From contig NZ_JBHZSP010000004.1 of NCBI RefSeq assembly GCF_043643765.1, forward strand, positions 230,238 to 294,237: DNA of 64,000 nt. Reading direction: 5' to 3'. The position numbers were made by a program, and so were the translations under genes. Positions 35,109-43,795 of the stretch are shown here, in pieces. Each line of letters opens with the position of its first letter. The stretch's first letter is position 1. The notes below the pieces were generated by a model. It was not told the origin of the DNA. It saw only the letters and a program-made list of their open reading frames with translations, and did not search any database. Origin of the DNA: Marinomonas posidonica_A (GTDB taxonomy: Bacteria > Pseudomonadota > Gammaproteobacteria > Pseudomonadales > Marinomonadaceae).

Positions 35109-36575
35109 CTAGTGGCGAGGCAGCCAAACTCTGGCTTCTAAACCTTGCACTGGTTGGTTGCTCAAGGTGACTTCACCGCCGTGAGCGCGTGCGATATTTC
35201 GCGCAATACTCAAGCCTAAGCCCATACCGGTGGGGTGACCATTGTGCTCATCAATAAGACGAGTATAGGGTTGAAAGACCTTGTCGATCTTGTCGATTGG
35301 AATGCCTGGGCCTTGGTCGCAAATACGAATGCAAACGCCTTCTTCATCGTCTTCTATGTGAATAGTGGCTCGTTTACCATAGTACAAAGCGTTATCGACC
35401 AAGTTGCCTAAGCAACGTTTAATGGCTAAAGGTTTGCCAATATATGGGTGTTTTAATTCCCCTTTGAGAATGATTTTAATGCTGTGTAAATTGGCCGTTA
35501 CCTGCATGTCTTTGAGCATGCGGCTAATGTCGACTTCGACACGATTTTCATGAATATCTGTCTCTTTTACGCTTTGTAATGCGCCTTTTACCAGCATGTC
35601 CAAATCTTCTAGGTCACGGATCATGGCATCGCGAATGTCATCTTCGTCGAGCATTTCTGCCCGTAATCGTAATCGAGTAATGGGGGTTTTTAAATCGTGG
35701 GAAATGGCAGCGAACAGCCTTTCTCTGTCATTTAAATAACGTTGAATTCGACGTTGCATATCATTAAAGGCTTTGGCGGTATTACGGACTTCGACGCTGC
35801 CATTTTCTTTCATCGGGCGCCAATCACCTTGCCCGAAACGCTCTGCCGCTCTGGCCAGTGTCGCCAACGGTCTGGTCACACGTCTTAGAATAACAATGCT
35901 CAATAACAGCACGGTAATGACCGACATGGCCATGGAGAAGAGTCGGTCACCACTGACTGCTGTGGTGTCATCTAAAAAGTAAGGGTCAGGCATTAAGCTG
36001 GCAAGATAGAGCCAATCTTTCTCATTGATGGGGATCTGAATCACAATAATCGGTGGGGTGAGTGGTTTCACAAGCAAACTATGGTGGCCCCAACGTTCAG
36101 GCAAGTCCATCAAACGGGTTTGGTTGTTGATGACGTGTAAGTCGCTGGGACTGGAAAAGGCGATTTTGGCATTGTGAATACCAAGTTGCTTCACCAGAGT
36201 GTCATTCACTTCCTGTTTTACAACGTTTTTTAACGGAGAGGCTTCCAAAGGGTTGATAAGGATCTCTTCTTTGTTGAGGGTAACAAAAAAGCGGGTGCCG
36301 CCCATGTCTTGTAATTGGTCTATGACAATGTGGCGATAGTTGGTTGGCAATGAGGTGAAATAGCTGACTGTCGCCGCAATACGAAACGCCATGTGTTTAG
36401 AGACTTCGCGTACGTTTTGTTCGGTATCTGATTCCAACTGTCGTAGCCAGAAAGTCGAGCTAATAAATTGCGCACTCGCGACCCCTAACGCCATGATGAT
36501 AAGGATCTGTCCTGTTAAAGACTGAGACCAGCGCTTTAGACGTTTGGATAAGAGAGGAGAGGCGTTAGTTGACAT
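35109..36575 (-). CDS. gtrS: Sensor histidine kinase GtrS of glucose transport control
   Basis: Inner-membrane kinase, 488 aa. TM1 about 20-40, periplasmic sensor 45-205, TM2 about 212-232, HAMP, phospho-acceptor His293 in AAISHDLKTPITR, then the ATPase domain with NLVDNALYYG, DQGPGI and GMGLGLS. Synteny (gltR-gtrS-gtsA) points to GtrS, which in Pseudomonas responds to ketogluconate or 6-phosphogluconate; the ligand here is not shown. It overlaps gltR by 11 bases. Confidence 0.88.
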   Translation of the reverse strand: MSTNASPLLSKRLKRWSQSLTGQILIIMALGVASAQFISSTFWLRQLESDTEQNVREVSKHMAFRIAATVSYFTSLPTNYRHIVIDQLQDMGGTRFFVTLNKEEILINPLEASPLKNVVKQEVNDTLVKQLGIHNAKIAFSSPSDLHVINNQTRLMDLPERWGHHSLLVKPLTPPIIVIQIPINEKDWLYLASLMPDPYFLDDTTAVSGDRLFSMAMSVITVLLLSIVILRRVTRPLATLARAAERFGQGDWRPMKENGSVEVRNTAKAFNDMQRRIQRYLNDRERLFAAISHDLKTPITRLRLRAEMLDEDDIRDAMIRDLEDLDMLVKGALQSVKETDIHENRVEVDISRMLKDMQVTANLHSIKIILKGELKHPYIGKPLAIKRCLGNLVDNALYYGKRATIHIEDDEEGVCIRICDQGPGIPIDKIDKVFQPYTRLIDEHNGHPTGMGLGLSIARNIARAHGGEVTLSNQPVQGLEARVWLPRH

Positions 36576-37305
36576 GATCGAGGGCGTTGACCGAAGCGGT
36601 TAATATATAGCCCTGGCCGCGAACGGTTTTGATTAATTGTGGGTGACGAGCGTCTTCTCTTAGTCTATGACGTAAGCGACTAACATGCACATCGATAAAA
36701 CGATCAAGAGGCGTACTGTCTCGTCCGCGGGTATTTTCGGCAATGTGCTCTCGGGTAAGTACTTCGCCTGGGTTTTTCAAAAACAACATAAGTAGGTTGT
36801 AGTCGGCCCCCGAGAGAGATTCTTTTTCATCGGCGTAATGAAGCTCGCGGGATAAAGTGTCGAGGGTGAAATCAGCAAAATGATAAAAGCGATGCGCTTC
36901 GTTCGCATGATGGTGTTCACTGACTTCGATTTGCTCCATGCGACGTAAAATAGCTTTCATTCTCGCCAGTAGCTCACGAGGATTAAAAGGTTTAGCCAGA
37001 TAATCGTCCGCACCAATTTCGAGACCAATAATACGGTCCATTTCATCGGAATTGGCCGTCAACATAATGACAGGGACTTGTGATTGCTCTCGTAGTCCGC
37101 GACAGACAGAAAAGCCGTCTTGGCCTGGTAGCATGATGTCTAGAATGACCAAATCTATGTGTTGGTTTGGATCAAAGTTCGTTAAAAAGGCTTCACCCGA
37201 CTCGGCGGTGAAAACCGTAAACTGATGCTTTTCTAAATAGGATTTGAGCAGGGTGCGAATCTCGTCATCATCGTCTACCACATAGATACGTTTGGCTTTG
37301 GTCAT
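36565..37305 (-). CDS. gltR: OmpR-family response regulator GltR
   Basis: Two-component regulator, 246 aa. Receiver with acidic cluster D11-D13, phospho-acceptor D56 (VILDIMLPG) and the Lys in DDYLAKPFNPREL, then a winged-helix DNA-binding domain (GADYNLLMLFLKNPGEVLTREHI, DVHVSRLRHRL, VRGQGYIL). ATG 37305 is preferred over a TTG 12 bases upstream because a GAG site is spaced for it. Expected to activate gtsABCD, whose genes follow gtrS. Confidence 0.9.
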   Translation of the reverse strand: MTKAKRIYVVDDDDEIRTLLKSYLEKHQFTVFTAESGEAFLTNFDPNQHIDLVILDIMLPGQDGFSVCRGLREQSQVPVIMLTANSDEMDRIIGLEIGADDYLAKPFNPRELLARMKAILRRMEQIEVSEHHHANEAHRFYHFADFTLDTLSRELHYADEKESLSGADYNLLMLFLKNPGEVLTREHIAENTRGRDSTPLDRFIDVHVSRLRHRLREDARHPQLIKTVRGQGYILTASVNALDHVN

Positions 37306-37421
37306 ACTTTTGCTCAATGTTTTGGGCTGGTGTTGTTGTGTTTGTTGTTGATTCCGAGTCTAGCAAGAAAGTGTCATTGAACCAATTGACTAAGGAGAGA
37401 TTGCTCTATTGGTATTTAAAT

Positions 37422-37441
37422 AAATTAAATTGATTTAATTT
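37422..37441. promoter_or_regulatory. AT-rich 20-bp palindrome between gltR and scrK
   Basis: Two perfect 9-base arms (37422-37430, 37433-37441) around TG, in the divergent promoter gap. A candidate operator; the binding protein is unknown. Confidence 0.4.
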
Positions 37442-37506
37442 CTTACCGCCTGCATAATTTTTCGACTAATCTTACCCTTTGTTATGAAATTTAAGAGATA
37501 AAGACG

Positions 37507-38478
37507 ATGACAACTAAAGTGATGGCGTTCGGTGAAGCCCTGATTGACTTCCTATCTAATGGTGCAACTAAAGCCGGTGAATTAGAGTCTTTCACCAAAT
37601 TTCCAGGCGGCGCTCCAGCCAATGTGGCGGTTGCTGTCGCGCGTTTAGGTGGTAACAGTCACTTTGTTGGTCAAGTTGGTGATGACGCCTTCGGTCACTT
37701 TTTAAAGGCGTCATTAGAAGATTACGGTGTTGAAACCAGTAAAATGCTGATGACCAAAGAAGCGAAAACCGCCTTAGCCTTTGTGAGTTTGGATGACACT
37801 GGGGAGCGCAGTTTTGAATTCTATCGCAGCCCGTCAGCGGACATCTTGTTCCGTGAGAAAGACTTTGATGCAAGTTGGTTTGCCGATGCTAAAGGGGTGT
37901 TCCATACCTGTTCAAACACCTTAACCGATGCTGATATTACTAAAGCTACCTTGGCAGGTATCAAGATGGCGAAACAGGCTAATTGGATTGTCAGCATCGA
38001 TGTGAACTTGCGTACTAACTTATGGCCGAATGGTCAGGTTGATACGCAACGAGTGATCGATTGGATGCAGTCGGCGGATGTCGTCAAAGCCAGTTTGGAA
38101 GAACTGGCGGTTATGGCTGAAGATCCTTTTGCGTTAATTGATGAGTCTTTAAACGCTGGAGTCACCTTGTTTGTATTAACAGATGGTGGCAACCCAATTC
38201 GCTTCTACACTAAAGGCCAAGCAGAAGGCGCCGTCATCACGCCTAAAGTGGAGGTGAAAGACACGACGGCGGCGGGTGATGCATTTGTTGGCGGCTTGTT
38301 GTACCAATTGGCTGAGCAGGGTGGGGATCGTCAAGCTTTGGCGAATTTGTCGCAACAAGACCTGCACAACGTGATCCGTTTTGCGGCAGCCTGTGGTGCA
38401 GATTCTGTGACGAAGTTGGGTGCGTACCCATCGTTGCCCAACTTGGCGCAAGCGGAAGCGCAACTGAAGCAGTTCTAA
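37507..38478 (+). CDS. scrK: Fructokinase (PfkB family)
   Basis: Cytosolic ribokinase-family sugar kinase, 323 aa. PfkB signature 1 is GGAPANVAVAVARLGG (34-49) and signature 2 is DTTAAGDAFVGG with catalytic Asp258. Length and motifs match ScrK/Frk fructokinases. Placed immediately before an alpha-glucoside import and hydrolysis operon, it would phosphorylate the fructose half of sucrose (inference). A terminator follows, so it is a separate unit from aglE. Confidence 0.88.
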   Translation: MTTKVMAFGEALIDFLSNGATKAGELESFTKFPGGAPANVAVAVARLGGNSHFVGQVGDDAFGHFLKASLEDYGVETSKMLMTKEAKTALAFVSLDDTGERSFEFYRSPSADILFREKDFDASWFADAKGVFHTCSNTLTDADITKATLAGIKMAKQANWIVSIDVNLRTNLWPNGQVDTQRVIDWMQSADVVKASLEELAVMAEDPFALIDESLNAGVTLFVLTDGGNPIRFYTKGQAEGAVITPKVEVKDTTAAGDAFVGGLLYQLAEQGGDRQALANLSQQDLHNVIRFAAACGADSVTKLGAYPSLPNLAQAEAQLKQF

Positions 38479-38931
38479 TGCCACTGTTTGACCGTGCGAT
38501 TCGCTTTTTGAGTTAAACGGTTAAGAATAAATTCAGCGTATTCAGAATTCTATTAAGAGCGTGGCTTGGCCACGCTTTTTTTGTGCCTGTTGGACGGCGT
38601 ACTGAAATCAATAAATGTTAGAAAAAATGACCACTTATTCGATTTTACAAGCCGATGAGTGTCTAAAATATCCCCAAAAAAACCACTCTGTTGTATTTTT
38701 GTACAAAAATTGAAATGAAATATTGCTCGCTTTTTTACCAAAACATACTAAATTGAAAATAGAATTAAGATAATATTAAGGATATCGGAAGCTTGAAGCT
38801 GGGGCTTTGATTGTTAATAATCAAAAACCTTCTTAATCCTTATAGAAGAAGTGAGAACCTTGTTTCGACTCATGATAATAACAAACAAAGGCAAGCTTAG
38901 GGTTTCCTTAGCGAGTCTGTAAGGAGCAATG
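38479..38931 (+). other. scrK terminator and aglE upstream region
   Basis: 453 bases without a gene. Contains the scrK terminator near 38558 and a 20-bp interrupted palindrome (7-base arms 38806-38812 and 38819-38825) that could be an operator for the operon's LacI-type regulator, then the AAGGAG site at 38921. Confidence 0.6.
38558..38582 (+). terminator. Intrinsic terminator after scrK
   Basis: An 8-bp GC-rich stem (38558-38565 with 38569-38576), 3-base loop, then seven T. Confidence 0.88.
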
Positions 38932-40284
38932 ATGAAAAAATCCATTCTGTCTATGGCGGTTGCCATGACTCTTTCTGCGACCTCTGCATCGGCAGCCGAT
39001 CTTGTTTTCAAGCCTGGCGAAGACTCTCGTTTCCATTGGGAAAATTACGAAGCGTTGAAATCGACAGATTTGTCCGGTGAAACCATTTCTGTATTCGGCC
39101 CTTGGATGGGCGATGAGAAAGCCAACTTCGATCGCGTAATTGCGTATTTTGAAGAAGCAACAGGCGCCAAAGTAAGTTATGCCGGTTCCGATTCTTTCGA
39201 GCAGCAGATTGTTATTGATGCTCAAGCGGGCAGTGCACCAAACGTTTCCGTCTTTCCTCAGCCAGGTTTAGCGGCTGATTTAGCGGCAAAAGGCTTTCTG
39301 ACGCCACTAAACGATAACGTTAAAGAGGCCGTAGCGAAAGATTACGCTGCGGGTCAATCTTGGGTTGATTTGGCGACCTTTGAAAATGGTCAAGGCAAAG
39401 ATGAATTCTACGGTGTTTTCTACCGTGCGGATTTGAAATCTTTGGTTTGGTATTCGCCTGATAACTTCGCGGACGCGGGTTATGACATCCCAGAAACCAT
39501 GGAAGAATTAAAAGCACTGACTAAAGAAATCGTTGCGGACGGTGGTACGCCTTGGTGTATTGGTCTGGGTTCTGGTGCGGCGACAGGTTGGCCAGCAACA
39601 GACTGGGTAGAAGATTTGTTACTTCGTACTCAACCAGCGTCTGTGTATGACCAATGGGTCACCAATGAAGTGAAATTTGATGATCCGCGTATTGTGGGTG
39701 CCATCGAAGAGTTTGGTTGGTTCGCGCGTAATGACGAATACGTTGATGGTGGCGCCGGTGCGGTGTCTTCGACTGACTTCCGTGACAGCCCAAAAGGTTT
39801 GTTCCAGTCGCCGCCAAAATGTTACATGCATCGTCAAGCGTCTTTCATTCCAGCGTTCTTCCCAGAAGGAACAGAGCTTGGTTTGGATGCTGACTTCTTT
39901 TACTTTCCATCTTATGAGTCGAAAGGCCTAGGCAATCCTGTATTGGGTGCCGGTACTTTGGTGAGTATTACCAATGACTCTAAAGGTGCTCGTGCGTTTA
40001 TTGATTTCATCCGTTCGCCTATTGCCCACGAGTTGTGGATGGCACAAACCGGTTTCTTGTCGGCTCACTTGGGTGCTAACCCAGAGCTGTACTCAAGCGA
40101 CGCGGCGCGTAAGCAGGGTGAAATTTTGCGTTACGCTACCACTTTCCGTTTTGATGGCTCTGATTTGATGCCAGGTAAGATCGGTGCGGGTTCTTTCTGG
40201 ACTGGCATGGTCGATTATACTGGCGGTAAAGAGGCTGAAGACGTTGCGAAAGACATTCAGAAAACCTGGGATGCGTTGAAGTAA
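38932..40284 (+). CDS. aglE: Alpha-glucoside-binding periplasmic protein AglE
   Basis: Periplasmic receptor (450 aa) of an AglEFGK-type importer. Signal peptide MKKSILSMAVAMTLSATSASA; mature part with ISVFGPWMGDEKANF, NVSVFPQPG and GGTPWCIGLGSGAATGWPATDW as in rhizobial AglE. The second of two tandem ATGs is chosen because it sits 5 bases after AAGGAG; the first is only 2 bases away. First gene of aglEFGK-A-R. Substrates of the group include sucrose, maltose and trehalose. Confidence 0.92.
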   Translation: MKKSILSMAVAMTLSATSASAADLVFKPGEDSRFHWENYEALKSTDLSGETISVFGPWMGDEKANFDRVIAYFEEATGAKVSYAGSDSFEQQIVIDAQAGSAPNVSVFPQPGLAADLAAKGFLTPLNDNVKEAVAKDYAAGQSWVDLATFENGQGKDEFYGVFYRADLKSLVWYSPDNFADAGYDIPETMEELKALTKEIVADGGTPWCIGLGSGAATGWPATDWVEDLLLRTQPASVYDQWVTNEVKFDDPRIVGAIEEFGWFARNDEYVDGGAGAVSSTDFRDSPKGLFQSPPKCYMHRQASFIPAFFPEGTELGLDADFFYFPSYESKGLGNPVLGAGTLVSITNDSKGARAFIDFIRSPIAHELWMAQTGFLSAHLGANPELYSSDAARKQGEILRYATTFRFDGSDLMPGKIGAGSFWTGMVDYTGGKEAEDVAKDIQKTWDALK

Positions 40285-40295
40285 TCCCTTTTGTT

Positions 40296-40332
40296 AAGCC
40301 CCCAAGTAATCTTGTTTGCTTGGGGGCTTTTT
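40296..40332 (+). terminator. Stem-loop with U-tract between aglE and aglF
   Basis: An 11-bp stem (40296-40306 with 40319-40329), 12-base loop and five T. Acts as partial terminator or 3' protector for aglE; the downstream genes need read-through. Confidence 0.8.
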
Positions 40333-40402
40333 GTAATTTATTTGCCAGATAAAAGATGAAGGACGTGAGTCCTGATCATCGTAAATGTACCTTGGAGATG
40401 TT

Positions 40403-41413
40403 ATGGCCCAGCTCGCTTCTGCACTAGCGATTATGATAATGGGTGTATTGGGATGCGCTGCCTATTTTTACGGATCTAATTTTTTATTAGATAAACTATT
40501 TCCGACTAAAGACCGACCTTATGAGCAGATTGCGCGAAATTTGCGTACTGCGAATATGGTTCGCCCTTGGTTGTTTTTAGGCCCTGCTGTTCTACTGCTA
40601 ACCTTTTATTTATTCTATCCTGTGATCGATTCTTTCCGTCTGTCTTTCTTTGACAGAACAGGCGATGAGTTCGTTGGCCTTTCCAATTACGTTTGGTTGT
40701 TTGGCAGTGATGAGTTCTTTGAGTCGTTCCGCAATAACATGTTGTGGTTGATTGTTGTGCCGACGGCGGCGACCTTTTTTGGTTTGATTATCGCCACCAT
40801 GACCGACCGAATTTGGTGGGGCAATATCGCCAAAAGTCTGATCTTTATGCCGATGGCCATTTCTTTCATTGGTGCGTCGGTGATCTGGAAATTTATTTAC
40901 GATTTCCGCAGCGGTGATGATGCGCAGATTGGTTTATTAAATGCCATTGTGGTGTTTTTTGGTGGTGAGCCGCAAAACTGGATTACCATTCCTTTCTGGA
41001 ACAACTTTTTCTTAATGATCATCCTCGTTTGGATTCAAACCGGTTTTGCTATGGTGATCTTGTCCGCTGCGTTACGTGGTATTCCTGATGAAACCATTGA
41101 AGCCGCGGTATTGGACGGTGCCAACGGCTTGCAAATTTTCTTCAAAATCATGGTGCCGCAGATTTGGGGAACCATTGCCGTGGTTTGGACCACCATTACC
41201 ATTCTGGTACTAAAAGTATTCGATATCGTGTTGGCCATGACGAATGGTCAGTGGGATACACAAGTATTAGCCAATCAAATGTTTGATTGGATGTTCCGTG
41301 GCGGCGGCGATTTCGGCCGTGGCGCGGTTGTTGCAATTGTTATTATGGTGTTGGTAATTCCTATCATGATTTGGAACATTAAGCGTGCAAACGCAGAAAT
41401 GGAGGGACGTTAA
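40403..41413 (+). CDS. aglF: Alpha-glucoside ABC transporter permease AglF
   Basis: CUT1 permease, 336 aa, with an extra N-terminal membrane segment typical of AglF. EAA loop EAAVLDGANGLQIFFKIMVP; NWITIPFWNNFFLM in the periplasmic/TM region. ATG 40403 follows TTGGAG by 5 bases; an earlier ATG at 40385 has no site. Its stop is one base before the aglG start codon. Confidence 0.93.
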   Translation: MAQLASALAIMIMGVLGCAAYFYGSNFLLDKLFPTKDRPYEQIARNLRTANMVRPWLFLGPAVLLLTFYLFYPVIDSFRLSFFDRTGDEFVGLSNYVWLFGSDEFFESFRNNMLWLIVVPTAATFFGLIIATMTDRIWWGNIAKSLIFMPMAISFIGASVIWKFIYDFRSGDDAQIGLLNAIVVFFGGEPQNWITIPFWNNFFLMIILVWIQTGFAMVILSAALRGIPDETIEAAVLDGANGLQIFFKIMVPQIWGTIAVVWTTITILVLKVFDIVLAMTNGQWDTQVLANQMFDWMFRGGGDFGRGAVVAIVIMVLVIPIMIWNIKRANAEMEGR

Positions 41414-41414
41414 T

Positions 41415-42557
41415 ATGGTTGCCTCTTCAAAGCGTACGCCGCTGACTTTTTTAGTACATGCCACTGTGTTGTTTTTGGTGGTACTGTGGACCATCCCAAC
41501 AGCCGGTTTGTTTATTTCATCGATTCGCGATAAGGATCAACTTTCGGTATCTGGCTGGTGGACGGCCTTATCAACCTCTGAACAGCGTCTTGTGGCAAGG
41601 GCTTATGAGCCTAAATCACAAGTACAACAAGGTGATCGCTTTGTGATTCGCGGTAACTTGTTGGAAGGTGGTAACGGTGAGATCGCGCGATTTGGTTTTA
41701 GCTCACTAAAGCCTGAAGCTTATGCTGCTGGTGACGTAGCCGAAATGAAAAAAGGCCGCACTTTGCAGGTTAATGCGAATGGCGATTATGTTTTGTCTTC
41801 ACCGGCTGAATGGAAAGGCTCTCGTGGCCAGCGAATCTTCTACACCGCCGAAATCCCACCGCGTTTCACTTTAGATAACTATCGCGAAGTGTTGAGTGCG
41901 GAAGGTCTAGGCCAATCTTTCATTAACTCTCTGACGGTGACCATCCCAGCGACCATTATTCCTATTTTGGTGGCGGCGTTTGCGGCTTATGCCTTGGCGT
42001 GGATGCGTTTTCCTGGACGTGCCTTGCTGATTGCTGGCGTCGTAGGTTTACTGGTTGTGCCGTTACAGATGTCATTGATTCCGTTGCTGAAGAGTTACAA
42101 CTTGATTGGCGAGTTTTTTGGGGTAGGTTCAAAAACCTATGTGGGGATTTGGCTTGCACATACTGGTTTTGGCTTACCGCTGGCGATTTATCTATTGCGT
42201 AATTATATCTCAGGTTTGCCGGGCGAAATTATTGAATCGGCACGTGTCGATGGGGCCTCTGATTTTGATATTTTCCGCAAAATTATTTTGCCTTTGTCTT
42301 TCCCTGCGTTGGCGTCTTTTGCCATCTTCCAATTCCTTTGGGTATGGAATGATTTGCTCATTGCTATGGTGTTCTTGGGCAATAATCAGGAGCATTTGGT
42401 ACTGACTGGGCAGTTACGTGAACTCTTGGGTTCTCGTGGCGGTAACTGGGAGATTCTGACGGCGTCTGCCTTTATCACCATTATTATTCCGTTATTGGTC
42501 TTCTTTAGCTTACAGCGCTATTTAGTGCGCGGTTTGCTGGCAGGCTCTGTGAAATAA
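41415..42557 (+). CDS. aglG: Alpha-glucoside ABC transporter permease AglG
   Basis: CUT1 permease of the MalG type, 380 aa, with the long periplasmic insertion after TM1 (about residues 35-155) that characterises AglG, the EAA loop ESARVDGASDFDIFRKIILP and the C-terminus YLVRGLLAGSVK. GGAGGG lies 8 bases ahead of ATG 41415. Tightly linked to aglF. Confidence 0.93.
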   Translation: MVASSKRTPLTFLVHATVLFLVVLWTIPTAGLFISSIRDKDQLSVSGWWTALSTSEQRLVARAYEPKSQVQQGDRFVIRGNLLEGGNGEIARFGFSSLKPEAYAAGDVAEMKKGRTLQVNANGDYVLSSPAEWKGSRGQRIFYTAEIPPRFTLDNYREVLSAEGLGQSFINSLTVTIPATIIPILVAAFAAYALAWMRFPGRALLIAGVVGLLVVPLQMSLIPLLKSYNLIGEFFGVGSKTYVGIWLAHTGFGLPLAIYLLRNYISGLPGEIIESARVDGASDFDIFRKIILPLSFPALASFAIFQFLWVWNDLLIAMVFLGNNQEHLVLTGQLRELLGSRGGNWEILTASAFITIIIPLLVFFSLQRYLVRGLLAGSVK

Positions 42558-42569
42558 AACCACCTAGGC

Positions 42570-42596
42570 GAGTGGGTTGAGCCAAGCTCCCCACTC
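42570..42596 (+). other. Intercistronic hairpin between aglG and aglK
   Basis: A 7-bp outer stem (42570-42576 with 42590-42596) and a 4-bp inner stem, no U-tract. Probably an RNA-processing or stability element. Confidence 0.5.
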
Positions 42597-42628
42597 AAGG
42601 TAAGCATTTAGATTGAGGCATTTAAATC

Positions 42629-43723
42629 ATGGCTGATGTTAAGTTAACCCATGTAAAGAAAATTTATTCAAATAAAGTTGAAGTCCTAAAAGACATCAAC
42701 TTGGACATCAAGCAAGGTGAGTTCATTGTGTTTGTTGGTCCATCAGGCTGTGGTAAGTCGACCCTATTGCGCATGATCTCTGGTCTGGAAGATATTTCGG
42801 CTGGTACGTTGGAGATCGACGGTCAGGTAGTGAACGACATTCCACCTGCTTTGCGTGGCATTGCCATGGTATTCCAGAGCTACGCTTTGTACCCGCACAT
42901 GACGGTGTATGACAACATGGCGTTCAGCTTGCAAATTGCTAAAACCAGCAAGGAAGACATTGACCAGCAAGTACGTAAAGCGGCTGATATGCTGCAATTG
43001 ACCCCTTACCTTGACCGTCTGCCAAAAGCTTTGTCAGGTGGCCAACGCCAGCGTGTGGCCATTGGTCGTGCGATTGTTCGTCGTCCAAAAGTGTTCTTGT
43101 TTGACGAGCCTTTATCTAACTTGGATGCAGCACTTCGTGTAGCAACACGTATGGAAATAGCCAACCTGAAAGAAAGCATGCCGGATTCTACCATGATCTA
43201 TGTTACCCATGATCAGGTAGAAGCCATGACATTGGCAGATCGAATCGTGCTGTTGTCAGCCGGTAATATCGAACAAGTCGGTTCACCGCTTGAGCTTTAT
43301 GAACACCCTGCAAACGTTTTTGTAGCGAAATTTATCGGTTCTCCGGCAATGAACATTTTGCCGTGTCGAATCGAAAAAACGGGCGAGCAAACAGAAGTGT
43401 CTTTGTCGGCGAAAATGTCCGTGACAGCGCCAATTAACACGGAAGCAAGCGAGCAATCCAAAGCGGCGTTCTTTGGTATTCGTCCTGAAGATCTGAGTGT
43501 GGTGGCGAGCGAAGAAGAAGGCATCTTGTCTGGAACCGTGTCTTTTATCGAATCTCTTGGTGAAGCGACCCTATTGTACGTGCAAGTGCCAGGTTGTGAA
43601 GACATGGTGATTGCGAAAGAGTCGGGTACGTTGAGTATTCAACGTGGTGAACAGGTTCATTTGTCGACTTCACCAGAGAAAATGCATTTATTTGACGATA
43701 ACGAACTGTCTTATCGTCGTTAA
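42629..43723 (+). CDS. aglK: Alpha-glucoside ABC transporter ATPase AglK
   Basis: MalK-type ATPase, 364 aa. Walker A GPSGCGKST (37-45), LSGGQRQR, LFDEPLSNLDAA and VTHDQ are intact, with a C-terminal MalK-like regulatory domain (FFGIRPEDLSV). TTGAGG lies upstream of the ATG. A second CUT1 ATPase besides gtsD, serving AglFG. Confidence 0.93.
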   Translation: MADVKLTHVKKIYSNKVEVLKDINLDIKQGEFIVFVGPSGCGKSTLLRMISGLEDISAGTLEIDGQVVNDIPPALRGIAMVFQSYALYPHMTVYDNMAFSLQIAKTSKEDIDQQVRKAADMLQLTPYLDRLPKALSGGQRQRVAIGRAIVRRPKVFLFDEPLSNLDAALRVATRMEIANLKESMPDSTMIYVTHDQVEAMTLADRIVLLSAGNIEQVGSPLELYEHPANVFVAKFIGSPAMNILPCRIEKTGEQTEVSLSAKMSVTAPINTEASEQSKAAFFGIRPEDLSVVASEEEGILSGTVSFIESLGEATLLYVQVPGCEDMVIAKESGTLSIQRGEQVHLSTSPEKMHLFDDNELSYRR

Positions 43724-43744
43724 TTTTATAGGTCTTATTGTTGA

Positions 43745-43778
43745 TTGGGATAAGGCGCTGCCTTATCCCAAATTTTTT
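43745..43778 (+). terminator. Strong terminator-like hairpin between aglK and aglA
   Basis: A perfect 12-bp stem (43745-43756 with 43760-43771), 3-base loop, then six T, ending just before the aglA ribosome site. aglA must depend on read-through, antitermination or a promoter that I cannot locate. Confidence 0.88.
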
Positions 43779-43795
43779 GTTTTTGGAGAGTCAGT

